DNA of 64,000 bases from Bin55 sp965116055 (GCA_965116055.1 OZ220466.1:2666001-2730000), one strand, 5' to 3'; shown: positions 44,168 through 53,390, counted from the stretch's first letter. Translations and numbers: made by a program. The notes: a model not told the origin generated them from the letters alone.

Positions 44168-47057
44168 CCGTTTTACAACCTACGTTAACGTGTTTCGATT
44201 CGAGCATGGCACAAAGGTGCGGCGTCACATCGCGCTCGAACGTCACACCAACTTCCAGGTACCAGATGTTCTGAGACTGAAAGCGCAACGGTGCGATCTT
44301 GCGCCAATCTTTCTCCGTCGTGACGATCACGTCGTCAACATGATGTTGAATGTCTGATTCCTTAAACAATGAGTGATCCGGAAATTCGTGCGCGATGGGG
44401 GAAAAACCAAGTTCACGCAACGTAACGACAAACCGATTGGGATTGCCGATAGCGGAATACAGGTGAATCACGTTGTCGAACCGATTCGTGAACTCAGCTA
44501 TCGTGAGCTCTTCACGCGAATGCACGTTTACGAATCTCGTCGGGACGACATGCATGATGTCGTCCACCGCGTCAATGCCATGAACGTTCGGCCCGTTCGA
44601 AATGACCCAATCCGCCTCACGCAACCGCGATGCGGGTTCCCGCAAGGGTCCCGCGGGTAGCAACAGACCGTTACCAAGGCCGCGCATCCCGTCAATGACC
44701 GCTATTTCGAAGTGTCGCCCCAAAGCATAGTGCTGCATGCCGTCGTCACTTAGCACGATGTCCACATCGTGTTGGTCCAACAGCCAACGCACTCCCCGCA
44801 CCCGTTCCGGGTCAACGACCATCGCACATCGTGTTCGCTCTGCAAGCACTGGCGCTTCGTCGCCAACCTCGGCAATGGCGGTGTCTGGTTGTACCAGTAT
44901 GGGGAAGTTTCCATGGCCTTTGTACCCGCGGCTAACGATGCCGACACGCTTACCGACGCGCTGCAACCACTCCGCCAGCCAGATGACCAAAGGCGTCTTC
45001 CCAGTGCCGCCGATCGTTATGTTGCCGACGACAATCACCGGTACCGGCGGAACCCAGGCAGCAGGGCTTAGCCGCCGCCGTCGATGCCGTGCGAGGGTTC
45101 CATGCACCCACGCGAACGGTTTAAGCGTTTTAACCCAGCCACTATCGCTGTACCATGCATTCAACAATTTGCCTGATGCAGTCGCAGGTTCAACTGCAAC
45201 TGTCGCGAGTGACTGCGTCGGCACCGCTATACGCGGTGTCAGTTCTGCATCGCCACTGGTCGCTTCGAACAATTGGGCATATCGTCCATGTTGTTCGAGC
45301 AACTCGCGATGGCTACCTTCCTCGGCAATACGGCCTTTTTCAACGACCAAGATGCGGTCGGCATGAATGATCGTCGACAGACGATGCGCAACCACGATTG
45401 TCGTGCGCCCCTTCATGGCTTCATTCAATGCGGACTGCACGAGCGCTTCCGATTCCGGGTCAAGCGCGGAGGTCGCCTCGTCCAAGATCAAAATAGGGGT
45501 GTCTTTCAACAATGCGCGAGCGATTGCGATCCGCTGACGTTGACCGCGCGACAATGTCGTGCCGCGATCGCCAACAACTGTATTTAAACCGTGCGGTAAT
45601 GAATCGATAAATGAGCTGACTCGGGCGTGTTCTAATGCTGCAGTAACTTGAGCACTCGACACATCGCGCAATTCGCCATAGGCTATGTTCGCATGCAAGG
45701 TGTCATTGAATAGAAAAATATCCTGGCTTACTAAGGCGAGGTGATTGCGAAGATTGCGTTTCGAGTACGCATGTGTTGGGATGCCGTCAATCAGGATGTC
45801 CCCATCCCGCGGCGAATAAAACCCCATCAATAATTCGACAAGCGTCGACTTGCCGCTGCCTGACGCCCCGACGATAGCCAGTGTCTTGCCGGCCGGGACG
45901 TGAAATGAAATGTCCGACAGCACATCATCTTCACCGAGCTCGTAACCGAAAGAGACATGGCGAAACTCCACTTCGCCTCGAATCGAGTCACGCTCTACGC
46001 GCCCTTCGTCGACTTCCTCGGGTTGATCAATTTGAGCGAAGATTTCATCGGCGGCCGCCAACCCTGACTGAATCCGGGCATTAAGATCCGAGAGCCGCTT
46101 TACGGGTTGCACCAATATGCCAGCCATCGCGATATATGCAATCAGATCGCCCGTGGTCATCCCAGCGCTTATTTGTGGGAGAAATAACAGCCCCATCAAT
46201 ACGGCAAGTACGAGGCCTACGAACATCTGAATTGTTTGGCTACTAATTGCCTTTGTTGCCACCATCCGTACATTCTGACGTCGATTTGCGTTACTAGCCG
46301 CAAAAAAGCGCTGCCGTTCATGATTCTGTGCACCGAAACTGCGAATCAGCTTGTGACCGCTTACCGCTTCGTGACCTACTTGGGTCACTTCCCCCATAGA
46401 CGTCTGGATGTTCTCGCTCGTACTTCGAAAGCGTTTTGACGCGACTCGTACGATGACCCACACGATAGGTAGGACCAACGCGAAAAGCAACGTCAGTCGC
46501 CCGCTCAAGTCGATAAGCATGACAACAAGCACGATCAACTTAAACCCGTCTTGCAACAGAATCCGCAATACTTCCGTCACCGTATCTCGCAACTTTTGTG
46601 CGGTATCCGTCAATCGATTTGAAATGGCTCCTTGTGAATTGCGGTCGAAGTAGCTGACGGGTAAAGTGAGCAAACGGTCGAATAGATCGACACGGATACG
46701 ATGAATCAAATTTAGCGACACCGTCGCGAGCAGATATTCGCCCACGATACCACCGAACGCCCGTACTAGGGCGGCCGTACCAATCAGTATGGGGAATAAC
46801 AACCAGTTTGGCCAACCTAGTTCAAGCGCAACTACCGGGAGCGGTGGCAGCCAATCGCCCCCACTCATTGCGCCAGAGTTCGCGGCGCCAGGGCTGAATA
46901 CATCCACAATAACCCCAAGTGTCTGTGCAAAGACGACCTCCGCATAAGCTGCCAAGCCGTATCCAACGATTGCAATGACGAAAAACCAAACTTTGCCGCG
47001 TAAATAACCGAGCAGGCGGCGATACGTCGTTAAATCGCGTTTAGACGGCTCACTCAA
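44160..47057 (-). CDS. Fused lipid A flippase MsbA and tetraacyldisaccharide 4'-kinase LpxK
   Basis: One uninterrupted frame of 965 residues. Residues 1-600 are MsbA: six-helix ABC exporter domain, Walker A GASGSGKST (397-405), Q-loop SQDIF, signature LSRGQ (502-506; usually LSGGQ), Walker B ILILDE (522-527), switch His 558. Residues 601-629 are an Ala/Thr/Pro-rich linker. Residues 630-965 are a complete LpxK: FAWVHGTLARHRR membrane-associated start, VVGNITIGGTGKTPL P-loop (677-690), IVSRGYKG, GDEAPVLAERT, LSDDGMQHYALGR, and LPAGPLREP. MsbA flips lipid A across the inner membrane, while LpxK phosphorylates the disaccharide on the cytosolic face. No Met starts the LpxK half; a TTG near 45167 with AGG before it could allow separate initiation. 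Overlaps exbD and kdsB by 8 bases each. Confidence 0.95.
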   Translation of the reverse strand: MSEPSKRDLTTYRRLLGYLRGKVWFFVIAIVGYGLAAYAEVVFAQTLGVIVDVFSPGAANSGAMSGGDWLPPLPVVALELGWPNWLLFPILIGTAALVRAFGGIVGEYLLATVSLNLIHRIRVDLFDRLLTLPVSYFDRNSQGAISNRLTDTAQKLRDTVTEVLRILLQDGFKLIVLVVMLIDLSGRLTLLFALVLPIVWVIVRVASKRFRSTSENIQTSMGEVTQVGHEAVSGHKLIRSFGAQNHERQRFFAASNANRRQNVRMVATKAISSQTIQMFVGLVLAVLMGLLFLPQISAGMTTGDLIAYIAMAGILVQPVKRLSDLNARIQSGLAAADEIFAQIDQPEEVDEGRVERDSIRGEVEFRHVSFGYELGEDDVLSDISFHVPAGKTLAIVGASGSGKSTLVELLMGFYSPRDGDILIDGIPTHAYSKRNLRNHLALVSQDIFLFNDTLHANIAYGELRDVSSAQVTAALEHARVSSFIDSLPHGLNTVVGDRGTTLSRGQRQRIAIARALLKDTPILILDEATSALDPESEALVQSALNEAMKGRTTIVVAHRLSTIIHADRILVVEKGRIAEEGSHRELLEQHGRYAQLFEATSGDAELTPRIAVPTQSLATVAVEPATASGKLLNAWYSDSGWVKTLKPFAWVHGTLARHRRRRLSPAAWVPPVPVIVVGNITIGGTGKTPLVIWLAEWLQRVGKRVGIVSRGYKGHGNFPILVQPDTAIAEVGDEAPVLAERTRCAMVVDPERVRGVRWLLDQHDVDIVLSDDGMQHYALGRHFEIAVIDGMRGLGNGLLLPAGPLREPASRLREADWVISNGPNVHGIDAVDDIMHVVPTRFVNVHSREELTIAEFTNRFDNVIHLYSAIGNPNRFVVTLRELGFSPIAHEFPDHSLFKESDIQHHVDDVIVTTEKDWRKIAPLRFQSQNIWYLEVGVTFERDVTPHLCAMLESKHVNVGCKTDG

Positions 47058-47466
47058 CTGACTTTACCGTGACAATAGTTACGTTTGAAACACCCAGCAG
47101 ACTTGCCGCATCAAGGGCAATAACAACCGTTTCATGTCGCGCATTCGCGTCCGCGCGCACGACAAGCCGTTGCGCATTCGATGAACTGATCAACGTTTGT
47201 AGTTGAGATTTCACCACCGCGAGGGTGGGGTTAGGGACCACGTTTTCCCCAATGTGAATTTCGTTCAAAGATGTAATGACAACACTAATCGAGTCCACTG
47301 GCGCTTGAACCGTCCCGCTTTGCGCAGACGGCAATTCGAGTTCGAGTGCCGCCTCGTCAATGAAGGTTGATGTGACCACGAAAAAGATGAGCAGAATGAA
47401 AACGATGTCAATCAACGGCGCGATTTCGATTTGCGGCGAATCCGCCCGACGAACCCTGAACTTCAC
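47050..47466 (-). CDS. exbD: Biopolymer transport protein ExbD/TolR family
   Basis: 138 residues. N-terminal basic tail, one transmembrane helix IDIVFILLIFFVVTSTF with the conserved proton-carrying Asp (PLIDIVF), then a periplasmic domain. With ExbB forms a proton-driven motor coupling to TonB or Tol. Overlaps exbB by 4 bases and the msbA-lpxK fusion by 8. An exbBD-lpxK-kdsB-murB order is a familiar gammaproteobacterial arrangement. Confidence 0.94.
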   Translation of the reverse strand: MKFRVRRADSPQIEIAPLIDIVFILLIFFVVTSTFIDEAALELELPSAQSGTVQAPVDSISVVITSLNEIHIGENVVPNPTLAVVKSQLQTLISSSNAQRLVVRADANARHETVVIALDAASLLGVSNVTIVTVKSVE

Positions 47467-48065
47467 GCAGTTCTTGATTGATTCAGTAAGTCAATCAAGC
47501 GACTTCCCTCCTGTTCAAGTTGCTGCGAAAATTCATCCACCCGACGTTGGAAGTGTCGGTGACAAATCAACGAGGGAATCGCAATGCACAATCCAACCGC
47601 GGTCGTGACGAGGGCTTCGCCGATGCCACCTGAAAAGACAGCTGGATCGCGTACGCCCGCTCGATTCAACGCGTAGAAGACATCAATCATGCCTAAGACT
47701 GTACCTAACAAACCCAACAATGGCGAAATGGCAGCAATGGTTCCTAACGTCGTGAGAAAGCGTTCGAGTCTTCGTACCTCTGCGATTAAAGCATCGTTGA
47801 GCGCGGCGCTTGCACGTTCGATATCGGCCCCGCGCTGCTCGAACAGGCTAAGCACAATGTTTCGTAACGCACTCGGGTCTCCTTTCTGACCCAGACTCTC
47901 CATAGTGCAATCCGCAACCAGTGCGTTTCGCAAGGAGATTGGTAAAACTCGGTTCATCCGCAATGCTCGGAATCGATCGATACAAATGGCCAGCGCGAGA
48001 ACACTGCACGTACCAAGCGGAACCATAACCCAACCGCCGTCCATCAACAGATTGATGATGGTCAT
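47463..48065 (-). CDS. exbB: MotA/TolQ/ExbB proton channel protein
   Basis: 200 residues. Three transmembrane helices: about 12-30 (MVPLGTCSVLALAICI), 105-130 (LTTLGTIAAISPLLGLLGTVLGMI) and 150-170 (ALVTTAVGLCIAIPSLICH), with the GLLGTVxGM signature lining the channel. Energises an ExbD-containing motor in the inner membrane. Overlaps the galU stop by 4 bases. Confidence 0.95.
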   Translation of the reverse strand: MTIINLLMDGGWVMVPLGTCSVLALAICIDRFRALRMNRVLPISLRNALVADCTMESLGQKGDPSALRNIVLSLFEQRGADIERASAALNDALIAEVRRLERFLTTLGTIAAISPLLGLLGTVLGMIDVFYALNRAGVRDPAVFSGGIGEALVTTAVGLCIAIPSLICHRHFQRRVDEFSQQLEQEGSRLIDLLNQSRTA

Positions 48066-48937
48066 GCCAATTTAGGCCTTGATGGATCTTCGCAACGTTC
48101 AAATGTAGGCAATTTCCCGAAGCGTTGACGATAGCAATAGTTCGTTGCGGCTACGAAGCCTTCGAGCGACCCGCAATCAAATCGTTGGCCTCGAAATCGA
48201 CATGCAATCACGCGTTCTTGTTTCGCCAATAGGTCAATGGCATCGGTAAGTTGGTACTCGCCACCAACGCCTGGCTGGATCAATTCAAGTGCGTCGTAAA
48301 TTGCTGGTGTCAAGATATAACGCCCGACAATGCCAAGATTCGACGGCGCATCCGCTGGTCGAGGTTTCTCGACCAACGAGTTGACATCGACGATGCCGTC
48401 GTCAATCTCCTCGCCGACCACGATCCCATAACGGTCTGAATGCTCAGGTCGCACCTCTTGAACTGCCACAACTGAGCAACGATACGTTCGATAGACCGCT
48501 AGTAGTTGTTGTAAAACATTTCGTGTCGCACCGATGCAGAGATCGTCCGACAGCACCACGCCAAACGGGCGATCGCCAGTAAGAATTCGAGCTAATTTGA
48601 CCGCATGGCCGGGACCGAGCATGCGCGCTTGACGCGTATACGAGAACTTGCACTTATCCATCAATTCGCGGATTCCGCTTAGCGCTTCGTCGCGCGCGGT
48701 GTCCTTGACATGCAAATCCAGTTCGAGGTTGTCGTCGAAGTGATCCTCAATCGCACGTTTGTTACGGCCTGTAACGAAGCAAATCTCCGACATGCCGGCT
48801 GCTAAGGCCTCCTCGACGCCATATTGGACCAACGGTTTATCCAGGATGGGCATCATTTCTTTCGGCATGGCCTTCGTTGCCGGCAGAAAACGCGTGCCGA
48901 GCCCAGCGACCAAGAATAAACACTTATTAATCAACAC
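48062..48937 (-). CDS. galU: UTP-glucose-1-phosphate uridylyltransferase
   Basis: 291 residues. FLVAGLGTRFLPATKAMPKEMMPI is the nucleotide loop, FVTGRNKRAIEDHFD, VVLSDDLCIG, LVEKPRPADAPSNLGIVGRYIL and GGEYQLTDAI complete GalU. Makes UDP-glucose for surface polysaccharide and LPS core. It begins 7 bases after the dctM stop and overlaps exbB by 4 bases, joining the TRAP genes to the envelope genes. Confidence 0.96.
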   Translation of the reverse strand: MLINKCLFLVAGLGTRFLPATKAMPKEMMPILDKPLVQYGVEEALAAGMSEICFVTGRNKRAIEDHFDDNLELDLHVKDTARDEALSGIRELMDKCKFSYTRQARMLGPGHAVKLARILTGDRPFGVVLSDDLCIGATRNVLQQLLAVYRTYRCSVVAVQEVRPEHSDRYGIVVGEEIDDGIVDVNSLVEKPRPADAPSNLGIVGRYILTPAIYDALELIQPGVGGEYQLTDAIDLLAKQERVIACRFRGQRFDCGSLEGFVAATNYCYRQRFGKLPTFERCEDPSRPKLA

Positions 48938-48944
48938 AGCGCGA

Positions 48945-50231
48945 TTACAAAAACCATAACGATAGGAACGGAATATAGGTTATCAGCATCAGCACAAGTA
49001 GCAGAACAAACATAAACGGCAGACAGGCTCGGTAGAGTTCGAGCACCGGCCGCTCGAAACGATAACTGGCGATAAAGAGGTTCATACCGATAGGCGGTGT
49101 GAAATAGCCGATCTGAAGATTCGCGATAAAAATGACACCTAAATGCAATGGATGAATGCCGTATTGCACGGCAATAGGCAGTATCAAAGGCACCATGATC
49201 ACTGTGGCAGAGAACACATCGAGAAACGCGCCTAGAACCAATAACAAAACATTCAGCAAAATCAGAAATACGATCGGATCGCTCACGCGGTCGTTGATGA
49301 AATTGAATAGCTGTTGCGGGATCTGCGCATCAACGAAATATCCTGTTAATGCAAGCGCTGCACCAAGAATCAGAATGATGCTGCCGACCATGACCATGGA
49401 TTCGCGAATGACGTTTGGTAATTCACGCCAAGAAACCTCCCGATAGAAATACATTTCCACGATCAATACGTAAAGCGCGGTTATCGCAGCTGCCTCCGAT
49501 ATAGCAAAGTAACCTGAATAAATCGCACCGAGAATGACAAAAGGAAGAGGTAGCTCGTAGCGCGCATCCCACAACGCACGCTTCAACGCAACTGCCGAGA
49601 AAGGCGTTCGTTTGATGCTCCGCTGACTCCAGATCGTATAACCCGATAACGCTAAAAGCATCAGCATGACCGGAACCATGCCGGCTAGAAAGAGCTGCGG
49701 AATCGTAAACGCTTCGCCAACATGAATCTGTTGCGCGATCACGCCGTACAAAATCAACGGTACGGACGGCACGATCAACACACCGAGACTGCCTGACGTA
49801 GTGACCATACCCAAACTGAAACGTTGCGTATAACCAGCGTGTAACAACATGGGAAACAGTAATGCACCGATTGCCACGATCGTGACCCCTGATGCGCCCG
49901 TCAATGCCGTAAATACCGCACACGCGACAAAACCGACAATCGCGAGACCAGCCGGCATCCAACCGAACAAGGACTGGGTTAAAGCCATTAAGCGTTGCGC
50001 TGAGTTGCTTGCGGTCATCAAGTAGCCCGCGAAGGTAAAAAGCGGTAGTGAAACGAGCAGTGGCGTATCGGCGATTCGATACACCTCCAGCGCGACAACG
50101 GATAGGTCAATACCTGAAGCAATAAACCCCAACATGGCACCGGCCAGTACCACGACAAAGAGCGGGACGCCGATCAAGGCGAGAACCAGTAGCAGGGCAA
50201 GCGCGACCCAAATCATGTCAGGGTTTAGCAA
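48945..50231 (-). CDS. dctM: TRAP transporter large permease (DctM)
   Basis: 428 residues with about 12 hydrophobic helices. LLVSLPLFTFAGYLMTAS, ALTGASGVTIVAIGALLFPML (the GASGATxxxxG-type motif of DctM) and PPIGMNLFIAS near the end are family marks. Membrane channel of a sodium-driven carboxylate importer. Overlaps dctQ by 14 bases. Confidence 0.95.
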   Translation of the reverse strand: MLNPDMIWVALALLLVLALIGVPLFVVVLAGAMLGFIASGIDLSVVALEVYRIADTPLLVSLPLFTFAGYLMTASNSAQRLMALTQSLFGWMPAGLAIVGFVACAVFTALTGASGVTIVAIGALLFPMLLHAGYTQRFSLGMVTTSGSLGVLIVPSVPLILYGVIAQQIHVGEAFTIPQLFLAGMVPVMLMLLALSGYTIWSQRSIKRTPFSAVALKRALWDARYELPLPFVILGAIYSGYFAISEAAAITALYVLIVEMYFYREVSWRELPNVIRESMVMVGSIILILGAALALTGYFVDAQIPQQLFNFINDRVSDPIVFLILLNVLLLVLGAFLDVFSATVIMVPLILPIAVQYGIHPLHLGVIFIANLQIGYFTPPIGMNLFIASYRFERPVLELYRACLPFMFVLLLVLMLITYIPFLSLWFL

Positions 50232-50676
50232 AAACCTGGAGCGTAAAGCGCACTGCCATCAGGAATGCCGAGCCTGGAATGATGGTTTCGAACAGCCACG
50301 CAGGCGCTTGCCCAACGCCAGGGGTACCATCAACGAAATCCCAATAGATCATGTCCAACGCAAAGTAACCGAATAAGCCACAAATAACCGCTGCGACCAG
50401 GTATGCAACCCCCTGGGTAAAACGCAATGCATGATCGGGTATCACGTGATCGAGTACATCAATACGGAGGTGCTTACCATCCCCGACCGCTACTACTGCG
50501 CCGACCATCGTAACCCATAGCACTGCCATACGCACCAGATCATCGCCCCAATACAACCCGAAACCCAATTCGCGCGCGAGCACTTGTAATGCGGCAACGA
50601 GCAACATCGTGAGAAAGAGCGCTACAAGCAATGCATTGCTCGTCCAACGCAGGATAAGCACGAACTTATTTAGCAA
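50218..50676 (-). CDS. dctQ: TRAP transporter small permease (DctQ)
   Basis: 152 residues, four transmembrane helices (about 8-30, 48-66, 85-107, 126-145). ARELGFGLYWGDDLVRMAVLWVTMVGA is the conserved E(E)xxRxxxxW-type region. Pairs with DctM. Overlaps dctP by 11 bases. Confidence 0.93.
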   Translation of the reverse strand: MLNKFVLILRWTSNALLVALFLTMLLVAALQVLARELGFGLYWGDDLVRMAVLWVTMVGAVVAVGDGKHLRIDVLDHVIPDHALRFTQGVAYLVAAVICGLFGYFALDMIYWDFVDGTPGVGQAPAWLFETIIPGSAFLMAVRFTLQVFAKP

Positions 50677-51685
50677 GTGAGGCGCGGTACTCAGTTACTG
50701 TTTTTTCCAGTAGTTCTGCATGCTTTGATTGGATGACACCACTATCTGCCCAAGTAACAATCGCCCCGGCAGCTGCTTGGCGCCATGCTTCGCGTTCTGT
50801 AGCAGATGGCGTTAGGACGGTTATTCCTTGCTTCACAAGCGCATCTAACGCTTTCGCGTGATCAATGTAGTTTTGCTGTTCGACCCGTGCAAGTAGATTC
50901 TTAAACAGCTTGCGAGTCAGCACTCGATCGCTCGGTTCGAGTCGTTCAAATTGCTTGCCGTCAACGACAAACACGCTGTAGATATACATAAACGGTAAGT
51001 CCAAGATATATTCCAATTGCGTGTGCCACTGCAAAATGATTGCAGCGGTAGGCGGTGACGCAACCGTATCGATTAAGCCGGTCTGTAAACCGGCAAATAC
51101 GTCAACGATTGATAACGGAATCGGCACAATGTCAAACGCTTTGAACAATCGAACTACACCGGCGTCACCTTTCGGAGTCCATACTTTAAGTCGCTGTGCA
51201 TCCGCAATGCTCGTGCCCGGCTTCGAACTCATCGCATTCGCAAAACCCAAGCCGACGAATCCAAACGCTTCAAATCCCTTTTCCGCCAGTTCTTCAATCA
51301 ACACATGATCGATTTTCTCGCGTACGGCCGTGACCTCGTCAAAGTCACGAAAGTACATTGGAAGGTTGTACAGTTGAACGGAAGAACTCACCGCATCTAG
51401 CGCACCAGTCTGTAATATGCCGCCATGTAATTGCCGCGCTCGTATCTTGCGAAGTACCGTACGATCATCGCCCATGACTCCGCCTGGATATACGCGAAAC
51501 TTCACTCGGCCTTCGGTTTGCGCTTCAAGCAAGTCAATAGACCGCCGTAGGTCTCGCATCCATGCAGACCCATCTGGCGAAACCGTCGCGATCTTGAACG
51601 TCGTTTGGGCAACCGCATGCACCGTGCACAATCCAATTAGATATGCAAATAGCGCATTCGCTAACGCTCGCTTAGAAAAAATCAT
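50666..51685 (-). CDS. dctP: TRAP transporter substrate-binding protein (DctP/TatP type)
   Basis: 339 residues from the ATG at 51685, which has AAGGA 8 bases upstream and opens the signal peptide (MIFSKRALANALFAYLIGL...AVAQ); the ATG at 51724 would add 13 untypical residues. FKIATVSPDGSAWMRDL, GGVMGDDRTVLRKIRARQL, AMSSKPGTSIADAQRLKVWTP (ligand Arg region), FAGLQTGLIDTVASPP. The periplasmic protein delivers an organic acid to DctQM. The GSAWMR and QLHGGILQ pattern fits the TPR-associated (TPAT) subclass, consistent with the TatT gene just upstream. Confidence 0.94.
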   Translation of the reverse strand: MIFSKRALANALFAYLIGLCTVHAVAQTTFKIATVSPDGSAWMRDLRRSIDLLEAQTEGRVKFRVYPGGVMGDDRTVLRKIRARQLHGGILQTGALDAVSSSVQLYNLPMYFRDFDEVTAVREKIDHVLIEELAEKGFEAFGFVGLGFANAMSSKPGTSIADAQRLKVWTPKGDAGVVRLFKAFDIVPIPLSIVDVFAGLQTGLIDTVASPPTAAIILQWHTQLEYILDLPFMYIYSVFVVDGKQFERLEPSDRVLTRKLFKNLLARVEQQNYIDHAKALDALVKQGITVLTPSATEREAWRQAAAGAIVTWADSGVIQSKHAELLEKTVTEYRASLAK

Positions 51686-52541
51686 CTGCCGATTCCTTAA
51701 GTTGTGCCGCAAGCTTCTGTGCAATGACGTTTTGCAATGTCAGTCCTGCCGCGACCGGATTTGCAGTTAGCACCTCCTCAATCAATTGGTCATGCAGCTG
51801 CCGATCAAAGATGGCCCTGGCGTACATTTCGGCCATGAGTGTCTTGGCATAGAGATTCGTCCCCTGGCTTATGTCGATCGCACGTTCAAAATAGGCTCGA
51901 CCCACTTCGGGTTCGCCGCCTAGCGCAGCAGGTAGAAAGGTGGCGAACACACCCATGTATATGTAAGGCGAACCGTACCCGTGGGTCGCGTCCAGCTCAA
52001 TCACGCGTGCCATGAGTAGTTTCGCCCTCAATAACTCGGCAAGTGCAGCGTAGTCGTCAGCATGCGTCTGAATCCAACTCGCCCAACTGCTCGCAAGCAC
52101 ATAGAGGTAATCAATGTCTCTTAAAGCAGCGCTTGCTACTATTGACTGGAACGAATCAAAGTTGATCTCGTTCAAATCACAAAACAGTGATTGATGTCGA
52201 CAAGTAGCCTGTAGCGCCAGCCGTTTCGCTTTCGATGCAAAGTGTTTTTGTCTCGGCTCTTCAGATACGAATGCCGTTGCATACGCGGCATTGAGCATCG
52301 CGGCCGTATTCAACATATTGGCATCATTAGGGTTGCTCTCGATAAGCGCGTCAACAAGCAGCAAGTAAGCGGGCAACGCTTCCGCTACTACTTGGATGTC
52401 GGTACTCTCCAACACGACATCCGATAAATCTGATGCAATGCCATTCGTGACGCCGGATATGATGGAACCGCACGATGCAGTTAACGCTGTCATGGCTACA
52501 GTCAATACGACCTGCACACAGATTGTCGAGATACCTTTCAT
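51672..52541 (-). CDS. TatT family TPR lipoprotein of a TPAT-type TRAP transporter
   Basis: 289 residues from the ATG at 52541 (AGG 6 bases upstream; a TTG at 52556 is less likely). The signal peptide ends in a lipobox (LTASC|GS), so it is a lipoprotein. The mature protein is all-helical, with EALPAYLLLVDALIESNPND, MLNAAYATAFVS, RAKLLMARVIELDATHGYG and ALGGEPEVGRAYFERAI, the features of TatT (Treponema Tp0956). TatT trimers bind the TRAP solute protein and are proposed to channel hydrophobic ligands. Overlaps dctP by 14 bases. Confidence 0.9.
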   Translation of the reverse strand: MKGISTICVQVVLTVAMTALTASCGSIISGVTNGIASDLSDVVLESTDIQVVAEALPAYLLLVDALIESNPNDANMLNTAAMLNAAYATAFVSEEPRQKHFASKAKRLALQATCRHQSLFCDLNEINFDSFQSIVASAALRDIDYLYVLASSWASWIQTHADDYAALAELLRAKLLMARVIELDATHGYGSPYIYMGVFATFLPAALGGEPEVGRAYFERAIDISQGTNLYAKTLMAEMYARAIFDRQLHDQLIEEVLTANPVAAGLTLQNVIAQKLAAQLKESADDFF

Positions 52542-52597
52542 CGTTAGCCTAGCCAACTAGCGTTTAGGTTGTTGGTCGCGACAAACCTAGCATCGTG

Positions 52598-53218
52598 CTA
52601 CGAGGCGAGCGCCGTACGCTTAACGGCTTCAAGCAATTCGACCAATTCAGGCCGTTTCTTGTAATCACGAATAGCGCGCTTTAGACCGATTGTTGCGTCG
52701 GGGTGCACGTAAATAATGCCGGGATGCGGAATGCCATGCGCCGGATGGCCTTTGCCATATGTCTCGTTCAGAATGCCGAATTCTCTCACTGTCTTGCCGG
52801 CCTGATCAGACAGAATAGGATATTGAATTCGGTGTTCATCTTTAAAGGTCGCATTTTGACGGTGCGAGTCGTATGAAATAGCGACAACTTCGACGCCTAT
52901 AGTCTTAAAGTTTGCCACGTATTCGTTCAGCTGCACGAGCTGAGATTTGCAGTACGGTCACCAATCCGTGGAACGCACAAAGAAAATCAGCAGTCCCTGG
53001 TCCCCCGTTAAATCTGCAAATACCTTTGATTCGCCGTCCGTATCCTGTACTGAAAGTAGTGGAAGCGAGGAGCCAATCGCCGGTGCCCACTGCTCAGTGT
53101 ACTCAGAATCCCAATTCACCATCTGCATATCCTCACAGGCAACAAGCGGTAACAGTAATATCCCACTTGCCGCGACCAGTAGTAATCTGCGCACCGCAGG
53201 GCGCATGTCAATTCTCAT
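52598..53218 (-). CDS. Redoxin-domain lipoprotein with in-frame UGA, probable selenoprotein (UxxC)
   Basis: Reading through one TGA (52958-52960) gives 206 residues. Residues 1-28 are a lipoprotein signal peptide (lipobox LVAC). Residues 45-85 are the first half of an AhpC/TSA-type fold (APAIGSSLPLLSVQD, GLLIFFVRSTDW). The TGA is codon 87 and is followed by PYC, so the motif reads DW-U-PYC where relatives have CPYC; the downstream frame QLVQLNEYVANFKTIGVEVVAISYD, YPILSDQAG, GIPHPGIIYVHPDA completes the domain with no other stop. A hairpin fitting a bacterial SECIS lies 14 bases beyond the UGA. The protein likely acts as a thiol/selenol reductase or peroxidase anchored at the membrane. If read as a stop it would be a two-piece pseudogene. 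Lies 56 bp upstream of tatT on the same strand. Confidence 0.85.
52927..52943 (-). promoter_or_regulatory. Candidate bacterial SECIS element
   Basis: On the mRNA strand UCAGCU-CGUGC-AGCUGA forms a perfect 6-bp stem with a 5-base loop whose second base is G. The stem starts 14 bases and the loop 20 bases after the UGA. Bacterial SECIS elements need a small apical loop with a G among its first two bases about 16-37 bases after the UGA, so all three conditions are met. It lies inside the coding sequence, as it must in bacteria. Confidence 0.7.
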
Positions 53219-53390
53219 ACTATTGAGCTAAAAACACTTGAGGCATTGAGCCATGAATCCTGATGACCGCTCTTCGAGACCGTCCAAACGGGTATTATTA
53301 CCGACTCAAAAAAAGGCGACAAAGGGGTATGTCCGATATGGTGACGTGACCACCTTTATTGATAGAACTCACAGGTAGATAAACATCCGT

